Source: Azoarcus sp. DN11 (GTDB lineage Bacteria > Pseudomonadota > Gammaproteobacteria > Burkholderiales > Rhodocyclaceae). Taken from it: a stretch of 64,000 bases of DNA. Shown piece by piece: positions 33,859-42,542 of this stretch (the stretch's first letter is position 1; each line of letters starts with the position of its first letter). The translations under genes were made by a program, and so were the position numbers. Location: contig NZ_CP021731.1 in the NCBI RefSeq assembly GCF_003628555.1, positions 434,001-498,000 of the forward strand, given 5' to 3'. The notes beneath the pieces are model-generated. The model had not been told where the DNA came from, did no database searches, and saw only the letters and a list, made by a program, of their open reading frames with translations.

Positions 33859-34781
33859 CGTTGCCCCTCCTTCCGGGCGACGCCGCGCAGCATCAACCGT
33901 GCAATCAGGAGCACGACAAAAGTCACGACGAACAGGAGGAAGCCGAGCGCGATCAGTGACGACAGGTACAGGTCGGAGTCGGCTTCGGTGAATTCGTTGG
34001 CGATGGTCGCGGCGATCGAGTTGCCGGGCATCAGGAGCGACGCCGACAGTTGGTGCGCGTTGCCGAGCACGAAGGTGACGGCCATGGTTTCCCCCAGCGC
34101 CCGGCCAAGCCCGAGAAAGATGCCGCCGACCACCGCGGTGCGCGTGTAGGGCAGGACGACATCCCACACCACCTCGAAAGTCGTGGCCCCCAGCGCGTAG
34201 GCCGACTCCTTGAGCCCGCGCGGCACCGACAGGAACACGTCGCGCATGATCGACGAGATGAAGGGGATGATCATGATGGACAGCACGATGCCGGCGCTGA
34301 GCATCCCGATCCCGAGCGGCGGCCCCTGGAACAGCGCCCCCACCCCGGGCAGGCTGCCGAGGTTGTCGTTGATCCACGGCAGGGCGTTGTCGGCCATGAA
34401 GGGCACGAAGACGAAGAGCCCCCACATGCCGTAGATGATCGATGGCACGCCGGCGAGCAGTTCGACGGCCGCGGCGATCGGCGTGCGCAGCCACTGTGGC
34501 GCGACTTCGGTGAGGAAGAACGCGATGCCGAAGCTGACCGGCACCGCGATGAGCATGGCAATCGCTGCGGTCACCAGCGTGCCGTAGATCGGCACCAGCG
34601 CCCCGAAATCCTTGTTGACCGCATCCCACTCGGTGCTGACGAGGAAGTGCCAGCCGAAGGTTTCGAAGGCGGCGCGCCCGCCCCAGATCATCGATGCGCC
34701 GATGAGGGCGAGCGCCACCAGGACGAAAATCGCGGCGCCCGCCACGCACCGGCGGAAGAACCGATCCGCCCGGGCATCCAC
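33855..34781 (-). CDS. pstC: Phosphate ABC transporter permease PstC
   Basis: A 308-residue permease with six helices. PstC motifs include P-I-Y-G-T-L-V-T-A-A-I-A-M, G-V-P-S-I-I-Y-G-M-W-G-L-F-V, G-A-T-T-F-E-V-V-W-D-V-V-L-P and G-R-A-L-G-E-T-M-A-V. I used GTG 34781. It has no strong ribosome-binding site, and nearby ATGs are out of frame, so the exact start is uncertain. A terminator-like hairpin separates it from pstS. Confidence 0.9.
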   Translation of the reverse strand: MDARADRFFRRCVAGAAIFVLVALALIGASMIWGGRAAFETFGWHFLVSTEWDAVNKDFGALVPIYGTLVTAAIAMLIAVPVSFGIAFFLTEVAPQWLRTPIAAAVELLAGVPSIIYGMWGLFVFVPFMADNALPWINDNLGSLPGVGALFQGPPLGIGMLSAGIVLSIMIIPFISSIMRDVFLSVPRGLKESAYALGATTFEVVWDVVLPYTRTAVVGGIFLGLGRALGETMAVTFVLGNAHQLSASLLMPGNSIAATIANEFTEADSDLYLSSLIALGFLLFVVTFVVLLIARLMLRGVARKEGQR

Positions 34782-34866
34782 ATGCGAGCGGTCCGAAATG
34801 CCCGATCGGAATTGGTTTCCGGCCCGGACCGAGTTTGCGAAGGAGTTAATGGTTGCTACTCACAAT

Positions 34867-34894
34867 AAAAAAATTGGGGTGCCAAGCACCCCAA
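34867..34894 (-). terminator. Intrinsic terminator/attenuator between pstS and pstC
   Basis: Read on the minus strand: a 9-bp perfect stem (TTGGGGTGC / GCACCCCAA) with a 3-base loop, followed by seven T. It comes 21 bases after the pstS stop and 85 bases before the pstC start. Partial termination here would give more PstS than permease, as is usual for binding-protein transporters. Confidence 0.85.
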
Positions 34895-34915
34895 AGTATA
34901 CCAAGTCAGAACCGG

Positions 34916-35935
34916 TTACTTGATTTCCGAGCTCCAGTGGGTCTCGATCTGCTTGACCAGCGGGGCCGGCAGCGCGACGTAGTCGAGCGCCTTCGCCGCG
35001 GCCTGGCCGTTCTCCATCGCCCACTTGAAGAACTCGAGCGTCGCCTTGCTGCGTTCCGCATCCTTCGGCTGCTTGTACATGATCACGAACACCGAGGCAG
35101 CGATCGGCCACGAGTCGGCGCCCGGTGCGTCGGTGATGACGAGGTAGAAGTCCTTGGCCTTGTTCCACTCCGCGCTCGCCGCTGCCGCCTGGAACGTCTC
35201 CAGGCTGGGCTCGACGAATTTCCCGGCGCGATTCTTCAGGCCGACGTAGGACATCTTGTTCTGCAGCGCGTATGCCAGTTCGACGTAGCCGATGGAGTTC
35301 TTGAGCTGCTTGACGTATCCGGCGACGCCTTCGTTACCCTTGCCGCCGACACCGACCGGCCACGGCACGGACGTACCTTCGCCGACCTTGGACCCCCACT
35401 CGGGACTGACCTTTGCCAGGTAATTCACGAAATTGAACGTCGTGCCGGAGCCGTCGGAACGATGCACGACGTTGATCGTTGCCTCGGGCAACGCTACGCC
35501 GCTGTTGAGCGAGGCGATCGCTGCATCGTTCCATTTCGTGATTTTACCGAGAAAGATGTCCGCGAGCACGGGGCCGGTCAACTTGAGCTTGCCCGGTTCG
35601 ACTCCGGCGATGTTCACCACCGGCACCACCCCGCCGATAACCACCGGGAACTGGGTCAATCCGGCCTGTTGCAAGTCTTCCGTCTTCAGGGGGGCGTCGG
35701 ACGCGCCGAAGTCGACGGTGCCGGCCTTGATCTGGGCGATGCCGCCACCCGAGCCGATCGACTGGTAGTTGATCTTGCTGCCGGTCTTGGCATTGTATTC
35801 CGATGACCATTTGGAGAGGATCGGGTACACGAAGGTGGATCCTGCGCCGGTGATATCCGCGGCGGAGACTGCGTAGGCCATGCCGAGACCGAAGACGACC
35901 GCGGCCCCCTTGGCCACGCGCGAGGTAAAGCTCAT
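34916..35935 (-). CDS. pstS: Phosphate-binding protein PstS
   Basis: A 339-residue periplasmic phosphate receptor. A signal peptide (ending A-V-S-A-A) is followed by the family start D-I-T-G-A-G-S-T-F-V-Y-P. Phosphate contacts lie in G-A-G-S-T-F, I-G-S-G-G-G-I, F-G-A-S-D-A-P-L and R-S-D-G-S-G-T-T-F. It ends H-W-S-S-E-I-K. GAGGAG precedes ATG 35935. First gene of pstSCAB. Confidence 0.95.
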   Translation of the reverse strand: MSFTSRVAKGAAVVFGLGMAYAVSAADITGAGSTFVYPILSKWSSEYNAKTGSKINYQSIGSGGGIAQIKAGTVDFGASDAPLKTEDLQQAGLTQFPVVIGGVVPVVNIAGVEPGKLKLTGPVLADIFLGKITKWNDAAIASLNSGVALPEATINVVHRSDGSGTTFNFVNYLAKVSPEWGSKVGEGTSVPWPVGVGGKGNEGVAGYVKQLKNSIGYVELAYALQNKMSYVGLKNRAGKFVEPSLETFQAAAASAEWNKAKDFYLVITDAPGADSWPIAASVFVIMYKQPKDAERSKATLEFFKWAMENGQAAAKALDYVALPAPLVKQIETHWSSEIK

Positions 35936-35984
35936 CAGTTCACTCCTCAATAGGCCCTATCGCCGGGCCGGATTCAAACTTCTA

Positions 35985-36008
35985 ATCATATTGACGAAAT
36001 GTTTCAGA
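35985..36008 (-). promoter_or_regulatory. Candidate pstS promoter with weak Pho-box-like element
   Basis: On the minus strand a TATGAT -10 hexamer (35985-35990) lies 50 bases before the pstS ATG. Just upstream is CTGAAAC-ATTT-CGTCAAT, with the 7-4-7 layout of a PhoB half-site pair but few matches to CTGTCAT. No good -35 is present, as is typical of PhoB-activated promoters. The assignment is tentative. Confidence 0.35.
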
Positions 36009-36079
36009 AATTTGAAATCCAGCCCTAGCCGGAGATGGGGGGCCACCTGCCCCGCTGCCGACCGGGGCGGCAAGCGCCG

Positions 36080-36424
36080 CTAGTAGAGCTCCGGGAAGCG
36101 TTCGAGCCACAGCCAGTCGACGGCGAGCAGGAGCGCGACGAGCAGCGTCCAGGTCGCGAAGATGAAGCAGGCGGCGGCGGGCACGGTCAGGCCGAGCGGT
36201 TCCAGTGCGCCGCCGGCCGCCATCGCGAACAGCGTCAGGAAGCTCCATTTCGCGACGAAGCCGGGGAGGTGGCGGCGCATCGCGCGGTTGTGACGGTAGG
36301 CCTGCTGGCGCTCCAGGCGGCCGCCGCGCGTGACGTCGCGGAAGTACTGGAAAGGCCACAGGTAGCGATAGAGCAGGTAGGGGAAGGATGGCGCCGCGCC
36401 GCGCCCGTCGATCTGCGTGCCCAT
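36080..36424 (-). CDS. Small two-helix membrane protein, unknown function
   Basis: A 114-residue protein beginning MGTQIDGRGAAPSFPYLLYR. It has an aromatic, Arg-rich N-terminal half (Y-L-W-P-F-Q-Y-F-R-D-V-T-R-G), then two hydrophobic helices (about 53-75 and 80-102) and an aromatic C-terminus. GGGAGG lies 5 bases before ATG 36424; the frame is open upstream but the ribosome-binding site decides the start. I do not recognise a family. It lies between pstS and xdhC on the same strand, with 167 bases to xdhC. Confidence 0.6.
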   Translation of the reverse strand: MGTQIDGRGAAPSFPYLLYRYLWPFQYFRDVTRGGRLERQQAYRHNRAMRRHLPGFVAKWSFLTLFAMAAGGALEPLGLTVPAAACFIFATWTLLVALLLAVDWLWLERFPELY

Positions 36425-36591
36425 GTACCCTCCCTTGGTCGCCTCGCCGCCGGCGAATGCCCACTTTGATCCCATCCGCTGAAAACGTCACCGTCGCAGG
36501 GATGAAATTTACGCTTTTCAGGCAAAGGCCGTGCGACGGGTTCGCGGCGAGACCCGCGACGCGGGGCGGCGGGCGGCGAGGCGGATGCCGG

Positions 36592-37584
36592 TCAGAGCGT
36601 AGGGCAGGCGTCGCCGAGCGTTGCGGGGCGCGCGTCGGCGGCGACCAGCGTGACGCCGTTGCGGCGCGCGGTGAGGTCGGCGAGGATCGCGAGCGCGATT
36701 TCCGGCGGGGTGCGGCTGCCCAGCGGCAGGCCGACCGGGCCGTGCAGGCGGTCGACGTCCGTGTCGGTGAGGTCGAAGAGCTTGAGCCGTTCGCGCCGGC
36801 GTTCGCTGTTGGCGCGCGAGCCGATCGCGCCGACATAGAAGGCGTTGGTCTTGAGCGCGTCGATCAGCGCGAGGTCGTCGAGCTTGGGGTCGTGGGTCGC
36901 GCCGATGATCACGGTGCGGCGGTCGGGGCGCAGCGCGGTGACCGCGTCGTCGGGCATCTCGGTCGTGAGCGTCGCGCCGGGCACGGCCCAACTTTCTCGA
37001 TATTCCTCGCGCGGCTCGCAGATCGTCACCTGGTAGTCGAGCGCCAGCGCGAATTCGGCGACGTAGCGCGACAGCTGGCCGGCGCCGATGATCAGCATGC
37101 GCCAGCGCGGGCCGAAGGCCGACACCAGCGTCGCGCCGTCGAAGACGACGGCGGCGTCGGGGACGTCGCCGAGGAGGTTGACCGCTGCCGTTTCGAGGTC
37201 CACGCGGCGCGCGACCATCTCGCCGCGTTCGATCGCGGCGAGCGTCTCGGCGAGGCGGTTGCCGGGGACGAGCGGCTCCAGCACCAGCTCCAGCTTGCCG
37301 CCGCAGGGCAGGCCGAAGCGGCGTGTCTGCTCGGCGGTGATGCCGTAGGTGACCTGCTCGGGGCGCGCGGGGCGTTCGGCGCGCAGGCGGTCGAGGAGGT
37401 CGTCCTCGATGCAGCCGCCGGACACCGAGCCGACCAGGCGGCCGTCGCCGGCGATCGCCAGCAGCGCGCCTTCAGGGCGCGGCGACGAGCCCCAGGTGCG
37501 CACGACGGTCGCGAGCGTGACCGGCACGCCGGCCGCGTCCCAGGCGACGGCCTGGCGCAGCACTTCGAGATTGACGCTGTCCAT
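36592..37584 (-). CDS. xdhC: XdhC/CoxI-family molybdenum-cofactor maturation protein
   Basis: A 330-residue protein with the XdhC N-terminal domain (A-T-V-V-R-T-W-G-S-S-P-R-P, then G-S-V-S-G-G-C-I-E) and the C-terminal Rossmann-like domain (I-I-G-A-G-Q-L-S-R, then G-A-I-G-S-R-A-N-S-E-R-R). XdhC proteins hold and sulfurate molybdopterin and insert it into xanthine-dehydrogenase-family enzymes. It starts 1 bp after hcrB, so it belongs to the hcr operon and most likely serves 4-hydroxybenzoyl-CoA reductase. AAGGAGG precedes ATG 37584. Confidence 0.9.
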   Translation of the reverse strand: MDSVNLEVLRQAVAWDAAGVPVTLATVVRTWGSSPRPEGALLAIAGDGRLVGSVSGGCIEDDLLDRLRAERPARPEQVTYGITAEQTRRFGLPCGGKLELVLEPLVPGNRLAETLAAIERGEMVARRVDLETAAVNLLGDVPDAAVVFDGATLVSAFGPRWRMLIIGAGQLSRYVAEFALALDYQVTICEPREEYRESWAVPGATLTTEMPDDAVTALRPDRRTVIIGATHDPKLDDLALIDALKTNAFYVGAIGSRANSERRRERLKLFDLTDTDVDRLHGPVGLPLGSRTPPEIALAILADLTARRNGVTLVAADARPATLGDACPTL

Positions 37585-37585
37585 G

Positions 37586-38572
37586 TCAGCCTCCTTTGGC
37601 TTCATCCCACAACCGGCGCACGAGCCGTTTCGCCAGCACCGGCGTCGCGCGGCGGCGGTAGGGCACGCTCATCAGCGTCGTCTCCATCGGCTGGATGCCG
37701 CGCTTGACGTGACGTTCCATTGTAGCCAGCGCCGCGTCGTCGAGCGTCTGCCCGACGAGTTCGTCGAGCCCGGCGATGAGCTCGGGGCGCGAGGATACGC
37801 CGGTGCAGGCGACGCGCAGTTCGGCGATCCTGTCGCCGTCGCGGCGCAGTACCACGGCGACGCCCGCGAGCGGGAAGTCGATCGCGCCGCGCACGCGGAT
37901 CTTCTCGTAAGTGCTGGCACGGCCCGCGACGAGCGGCACCGTCACCGCGACGAGGAGTTCGTCCGCGCCGAGTGCGAGCCAGCGCATGCCGTCATCGACG
38001 TAGAAGTCCGCCAGCGGCAGGCGGCGCGCGCCTTGCGGGCCGAGGAGTTCGACTTCGGCGCCGAGCGCGAGCAGGGCCGGCGCGACGTCGCCGCTGAAGG
38101 CCGCGTAGCAGCGGCTCGACTTCGGTGCGACGCGGCAGGTGTCGCCGTCGAGCTTCATGCAGAACTGGTTCGCGGCGCGCCAGTGCTCGCTCTGGTTGAA
38201 GTACTGGCAGCGGGTCTCGAGGCACAGGTTGCCGCCCAGCGTCGCCGCGCGGCGGTGCGTCGGGCCGGCGACGGCGAGTGCGGCTTGCGCGAGCGCGGGC
38301 AGGTGGGAGACGACGGTCGGATCGGCGGCGAGCGTCGCGAGCGTGACGCCGGCGCCGATGTGCAGGCGTTCGCCGTCGCGGCGCAGCTCCTTCATTTCGG
38401 CGACCGCGCCGAGGTCGATCAGGACCTCGGCGCCGACCAGCCCGCGGCGCATGTTCGGCAGCAGGTCGGTGCCGCCGGCGATGAAGCGGCTCGCCGGGAA
38501 TTCGCCCCGCAGGCGCACGGCGTCGGCAGCGCTCGCCGGACGGAAGAAACGGAATTCGGACAGCGCGCCCAT
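37586..38572 (-). CDS. hcrB: 4-hydroxybenzoyl-CoA reductase beta (FAD, 4Fe-4S) subunit
   Basis: A 328-residue FAD-binding subunit. FAD motifs are F-I-A-G-G-T-D-L-L-P and T-L-G-G-N-L-C. The insertion with Cys122, Cys138, Cys146 and Cys155 separates HcrB from other members of the family: in the Thauera enzyme these bind an additional [4Fe-4S] cluster that lets electrons run from ferredoxin to the molybdenum site. The enzyme removes the para hydroxyl of 4-hydroxybenzoyl-CoA, giving benzoyl-CoA. The start overlaps the hcrA stop (TGATG). Confidence 0.93.
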   Translation of the reverse strand: MGALSEFRFFRPASAADAVRLRGEFPASRFIAGGTDLLPNMRRGLVGAEVLIDLGAVAEMKELRRDGERLHIGAGVTLATLAADPTVVSHLPALAQAALAVAGPTHRRAATLGGNLCLETRCQYFNQSEHWRAANQFCMKLDGDTCRVAPKSSRCYAAFSGDVAPALLALGAEVELLGPQGARRLPLADFYVDDGMRWLALGADELLVAVTVPLVAGRASTYEKIRVRGAIDFPLAGVAVVLRRDGDRIAELRVACTGVSSRPELIAGLDELVGQTLDDAALATMERHVKRGIQPMETTLMSVPYRRRATPVLAKRLVRRLWDEAKGG

Positions 38573-40962
38573 CAGGCTTCTCCTTTCGCGGTGGCGGTCG
38601 GGTTTGCCGCGGCCGCGGCGGCGGGTCTGGGTTTGCGGTTGAGCGCATCGAAGACGCGGTCGGGCGTGAACGGCGTCTGGCGGATGCGCGCGCCGGTGGC
38701 GTCCTCGACCGCGGCGGCGAGCGCCGACAGGAAGCCGGACAGCGGCCCTTCGCTCGCCTCCTTCGCGCCGAAAGGGCCGTTCGGGTCGATGCTCTCGACG
38801 ATATGCACGTCGATCTCGGGCGAATCGGCCATCGTCGGCACGCGGTAGTCGAGCAGGTTGGCAGCCTTGTGGCGGCCGTTCTCGTACACCGTCTCCTCCG
38901 ACAGCGCCTGCCCCATGCCCATCCACACTGCGCCCTGCACCTGGCCTTCGACCGACATCGGGTTGAGCGCGAAGCCGCAGTCGATGGCGGTCCACACCTT
39001 GTCGACGGTGACGGTGCCGAGCTCGGTGTCGACGCTGACTTCCACCGCCTGCGCGGCGTAGGAGAAGCCCATCGTCGAGCCGACCGCGCCGCCGCGCTGC
39101 TTGCCGCCCTGGAACTCGGGCGGGCAGGTGAAGATGCCTTTCGCCGTGATCGTGCCGGTCGCGACCAGCGCCTCCTCGACGGCGTCGGCGAAGGCGATCT
39201 GGCGCGCGGGATCGCCGACGACCGCCGCCGCTTCGCCGAGCCAATCGACTTCCGCCTCGCTCACGCCCAGGCGCTTCGCCGCCGCAGTGACGAGGATGCG
39301 CTTCAAGTTCTCGGCGGCATCGAGCGCCGCGTTGCCGACCATGAAGGTCACGCGCGACGAGTACGAGCCGTTGTCCTTGGGCGTGATCGCGGAGTCGGTG
39401 GCGATCAGGCGGATGCGCGAGTGGTCGATGCCCAGCACTTCGGCGACGACCTGCGTGATGATCGTGGACGAGCCCTGGCCGATGTCGGAGGCGCCGGTGA
39501 GGATCGTGACGCTGGCGTCGAAATCGACTTTCAGCACGATCACCGCATGCGGTTCGCCCGACCAATGCACGGGTTTCGCCGAGCCGCTGACGAAGTGCGA
39601 GCAGGCCATGCCGAGGCCGCGCTTCACCGGCCCGTCGCCGACAAGCTTGCCGCGCCGCGCGCGCCAGCCGGAGGCCTGCTCGACCCAGTCGATGCATTCG
39701 GGCAGGCCGTAGCTCATCACCTTCAGGCCGTTGATCGTGTCGGTCGGGGCCTTCAGCAGGTTCCTGCGGCGCACGGCGATCGGGTCGAGGCCGAGTTCGC
39801 CCGCCATCGTGTCGAGCAGCGATTCGAACGCGAAGCGCGCATTGACCGTGCCGTGCCCGCGCATCGCGCCGCAGGCCGGCGTGTTCGAATAGACGCGGTA
39901 GCCGTCGTATTTCACCGCCGGAATGTCGTACAGGCCGTTCAACAGCGCGCCGGCGTAGAGGATGGTGACGAGGCCGTAGCCGCCGTAGGCGCCGCCGCGC
40001 TGCACCATCTCGGCCTGGCAGGCGGTGACGCGGCCGTCGCGGGTGAGGCCCAGTTTCATGCGGATGTGGGTTTCCGGGCGGCCGCGATGGGTCAGGAAGG
40101 CTTCCTCGCGGGTCTGCAGCAGGCGCACCGTGCCGCGTGCGGCGCGCGCGAGGAGCGCACAGATGACCTCGAAGTTGAGCGCCTCGACGCGGTGGCCGAA
40201 GCCGCCGCCGACGTAAGGCTTGATCACGCGGATGTGCGCGGCTTCCATCTTCAGGCAGCGCGCGAGCGTGAGGTGCACGTAGTAGGGCACCTGCGTCACC
40301 GACCACAGCGTGAGGTGGCCGCGCTCGACGTCCCAGGCGGCGAGCGCGGCGTTCGGTTCCATCATCGCGTGATGGACTTCGGCGCACTGGTAGGTCTCCT
40401 CGCGCACCAGGTCGGCGGCGGCGAAACCCGCCGCGACGTCGCCGAATTCGTTGTGCACCTCGCGCTCGATGTTGCCCGGCTTGTTGTCGTGCAGCAGCAC
40501 CGCGTCGGGCTTGCGCGCCTCCGCCGCGCTGAAACAGGCCGGCAGTTCGCGCACCTTGACGCGGATCAGCGCGAGCGCGGCGTCGGCAGTGGCCTCGTCG
40601 ACGGCAGCGACCGCCGCGATCGGGTCGCCGTGGTAGCGCACGCGGCCGCGGGCGAGCGGGAATTCGTTCTGCGCGATCGGGATCACGCCGTAGGGCATGT
40701 CGCAGGCGTCGCCGGTGATGACCGCGCGCACGCCGGGGAGCTGCTGCGCCGCGCTGACGTCGACTTCGAGGAGTTCGGCATGCGCCCAGGAACTGCGCAG
40801 GATCTTGCCGACCAGGGCGCCGACGGCCGGCAGGTCCGCGGTGTAGCGCGCGGCGCCGGTCACCTTCTCGACGCCGTCGACGAGCGGCAGGCGGGCGCCG
40901 ACGCCGTGCGCTTCGCCGCCGGCACGCCCGACGCGGGGCAGGACGCGGTCGGGGGCGTTCAT
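38572..40962 (-). CDS. hcrA: 4-hydroxybenzoyl-CoA reductase alpha (molybdopterin) subunit
   Basis: A 796-residue catalytic subunit of the xanthine oxidase family. Visible are the N-terminal hammerhead domain ([12 protein letters not shown]), the molybdopterin motifs [16 protein letters not shown] and G-Q-G-S-S-T-I, and a C-terminal acidic residue segment V-E-G-Q-V-Q-G-A-V. It holds the Mo-MCD cofactor. ATG 40962 overlaps the hcrC stop by 4 bp. The order hcrC-hcrA-hcrB-xdhC with overlaps indicates one transcript. Confidence 0.93.
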   Translation of the reverse strand: MNAPDRVLPRVGRAGGEAHGVGARLPLVDGVEKVTGAARYTADLPAVGALVGKILRSSWAHAELLEVDVSAAQQLPGVRAVITGDACDMPYGVIPIAQNEFPLARGRVRYHGDPIAAVAAVDEATADAALALIRVKVRELPACFSAAEARKPDAVLLHDNKPGNIEREVHNEFGDVAAGFAAADLVREETYQCAEVHHAMMEPNAALAAWDVERGHLTLWSVTQVPYYVHLTLARCLKMEAAHIRVIKPYVGGGFGHRVEALNFEVICALLARAARGTVRLLQTREEAFLTHRGRPETHIRMKLGLTRDGRVTACQAEMVQRGGAYGGYGLVTILYAGALLNGLYDIPAVKYDGYRVYSNTPACGAMRGHGTVNARFAFESLLDTMAGELGLDPIAVRRRNLLKAPTDTINGLKVMSYGLPECIDWVEQASGWRARRGKLVGDGPVKRGLGMACSHFVSGSAKPVHWSGEPHAVIVLKVDFDASVTILTGASDIGQGSSTIITQVVAEVLGIDHSRIRLIATDSAITPKDNGSYSSRVTFMVGNAALDAAENLKRILVTAAAKRLGVSEAEVDWLGEAAAVVGDPARQIAFADAVEEALVATGTITAKGIFTCPPEFQGGKQRGGAVGSTMGFSYAAQAVEVSVDTELGTVTVDKVWTAIDCGFALNPMSVEGQVQGAVWMGMGQALSEETVYENGRHKAANLLDYRVPTMADSPEIDVHIVESIDPNGPFGAKEASEGPLSGFLSALAAAVEDATGARIRQTPFTPDRVFDALNRKPRPAAAAAANPTATAKGEA

Positions 40963-41435
40963 GCCGTCACCTCGCAGCATTTCGACGCGGCCTCGACCGA
41001 ATCGACGATCTTCACGTAGCCCGTGCAGCGGCACAGGTTGCCGGCGAGCGCGGCGCGAATCTCGTCGCGCGACGGCTGCGGATTGCGCCGCAGCAGCGCT
41101 TCGGCCGCCATGATCATGCCCGGCGTGCAGAAGCCGCACTGGCTGCCCAGATGCTCATGGAAGGCGCGCTGCAGCCGCGACAGGTTGCCCGCGGTGCTCA
41201 GGCCCTCGATGGTCTCGATGCGGCGCCCTTCGACGCTGTGCGCGAGCGTGCTGCACGCCAGCCGCGGCACGCCGTCGATCAGCACCGTGCAGGCGCCGCA
41301 TTCGCCGCCGTCACAGCCCTGCTTGGTGCCCGTGAGGCCCAGCGTGTCGCGCAAGTAGTCGATCAGCAGCGTGTTCTCGGCCACCGCGTCCTCGCGCAGG
41401 CGCCCATTCACCGTCAGTGTCAGCAGTTTCTTCAC
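40959..41435 (-). CDS. hcrC: 4-hydroxybenzoyl-CoA reductase gamma (2x[2Fe-2S]) subunit
   Basis: A 158-residue subunit with two [2Fe-2S] clusters. The plant-type ferredoxin cluster is at Cys41, 46, 49 and 61 ([10 protein letters not shown]); the helical-domain cluster is at Cys100, 103, 135 and 137 (C-G-F-C and C-R-C). I chose GTG 41435 because GGGAGG is 5 bases upstream and the product then begins [11 protein letters not shown] as remembered for HcrC. ATG 41474 is the in-frame alternative. First gene of the operon, 46 bases after a perfect palindrome. Confidence 0.92.
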   Translation of the reverse strand: MKKLLTLTVNGRLREDAVAENTLLIDYLRDTLGLTGTKQGCDGGECGACTVLIDGVPRLACSTLAHSVEGRRIETIEGLSTAGNLSRLQRAFHEHLGSQCGFCTPGMIMAAEALLRRNPQPSRDEIRAALAGNLCRCTGYVKIVDSVEAASKCCEVTA

Positions 41436-41481
41436 ATCGCCTCCCGTCCCGCGGGCAAATCCGGCGGGGTTCATCGGATTG

Positions 41482-41501
41482 ATTGTTTGACATCAAACAA
41501 T
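41482..41501. promoter_or_regulatory. MarR-type operator candidate upstream of hcrC
   Basis: Nine-base perfect arms, ATTGTTTGA and TCAAACAAT, around a 2-base centre. This is the size and symmetry of a MarR-family site. It lies 46 bases upstream of the hcrC GTG, in a short AT-rich patch. MarR-type regulators commonly repress aromatic-degradation operons and respond to the CoA thioester substrate. No marR gene is in the window, so the regulator must be encoded elsewhere (inference). Confidence 0.65.
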
Positions 41502-41710
41502 TTGGTGGGGCGATGCTAGCACCGTTCCCGGCAAAGGGAAATATGAAGGTGCATACATAGCCGGAACGCCCTTGCGGATCGCCGGAATATCGGCAATCCG
41601 CGGTTTTCCGGCATTCCGGGAGATCCGACGGTCTTGATCGGGGCAATGTGCGGGCGGGTATTTTGCGCCCCGGTTGCGGCCGGGCCGGGCAGCCCAGCGG
41701 TGCTGCGCTG

Positions 41711-42106
41711 TCACCGGTAGTGACCGTGACGCTCGAGCACCTCGATCTTGTAGCCGTCCGGGTCCTGGATGAAGAAGAAGCGCGCGAGCAGTTCGTCGCC
41801 GCGCTTGAATTCCTTCACCGGGGCAGGTTCGTAGCCCTTGGCCGTCAGTTCGGCGTGGCGTGCGGCGACGTCGGGCACGACGACGGCGATGTGGCCGTAG
41901 CCGGTGCCGTGCGTGTAGGCCTCCTCGCGCCCCTTGTTGAGCGTCAGTTCGAGTTCGTAGTCGTTCTCCGCGTTGCGCAGGTAGACGAGCGTGAACTCGG
42001 GAAAGTCGAGGCGGTGCGCTTCGCGCAGGTCGAGCACGTCGGCGTAGAAACGCATCGATCTGTCGAGGTCGAGCACGCGGATCATGCTGTGGATGATTTT
42101 GGCCAT
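41711..42106 (-). CDS. gloA: Lactoylglutathione lyase (glyoxalase I)
   Basis: A 131-residue VOC-fold protein. The metal ligands line up with E. coli GloA: His6 (K-I-I-H-S-M-I-R-V), Glu53, His72 (Y-G-H-I-A-V) and Glu122 (K-I-E-V-L-E). F-F-I-Q-D-P-D-G-Y matches the conserved C-terminal segment. It converts the methylglyoxal-glutathione hemithioacetal to S-lactoylglutathione. It is monocistronic in appearance. Confidence 0.85.
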   Translation of the reverse strand: MAKIIHSMIRVLDLDRSMRFYADVLDLREAHRLDFPEFTLVYLRNAENDYELELTLNKGREEAYTHGTGYGHIAVVVPDVAARHAELTAKGYEPAPVKEFKRGDELLARFFFIQDPDGYKIEVLERHGHYR

Positions 42107-42167
42107 GGAGACTCCGTGAGTTGGGGGGAAATCGTTTTTGGCGGATGGTGCCGCGAAGGGCGCGGGC

Positions 42168-42518
42168 TTATGCCTTACCCGCCATTGCGACGATCTTCGA
42201 GGTCGCCGCCGGTAGCGCCGGCGACGCTGCGTTTGGGAGCGCGCGTTCCGCGGCGATGAGCTTGCGCCGCAGGTAGCGCATGCAGGTCACGCGCAGGAAG
42301 GAGGCGAAGTTCGGCACTTCGCCGCGGTGCGCGAGGATCTCGTCGTGGAAGGTCGCGACGAGATGGTTGGTCGTGCACTGCTCCTCTTCGGCCATCTCGG
42401 CGAGGATGTCCCACACCATGTTCTCCAGGCGGATGCTGGTGAGCACGCCGTGGATGCGGATGGTGCGGGTGCGCTGCTCGTACTGGATCGGGTCGGCCTT
42501 GACGAAGTATTCGCACAT
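42168..42518 (-). CDS. Ribbon-helix-helix domain protein
   Basis: A 116-residue protein with the RHH_4-type pattern: a strand (R-T-R-T-I-R-I-H-G-V-L-T-S-I-R-L-E), then two helices (M-V-W-D-I-L-A-E-M-A-E-E-E-Q-C-T-T-N-H-L-V-A-T-F). S-F-L-R-V-T-C-M-R-Y-L follows. The C-terminal 25 residues are Ala-rich and probably disordered. Probably a DNA-binding regulator. It lies 24 bp downstream of the GMC oxidoreductase on the same strand, so it may regulate that unit. Confidence 0.78.
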   Translation of the reverse strand: MCEYFVKADPIQYEQRTRTIRIHGVLTSIRLENMVWDILAEMAEEEQCTTNHLVATFHDEILAHRGEVPNFASFLRVTCMRYLRRKLIAAERALPNAASPALPAATSKIVAMAGKA

Positions 42519-42542
42519 GGAAGGATCCTCGTGTCGGGGCGG

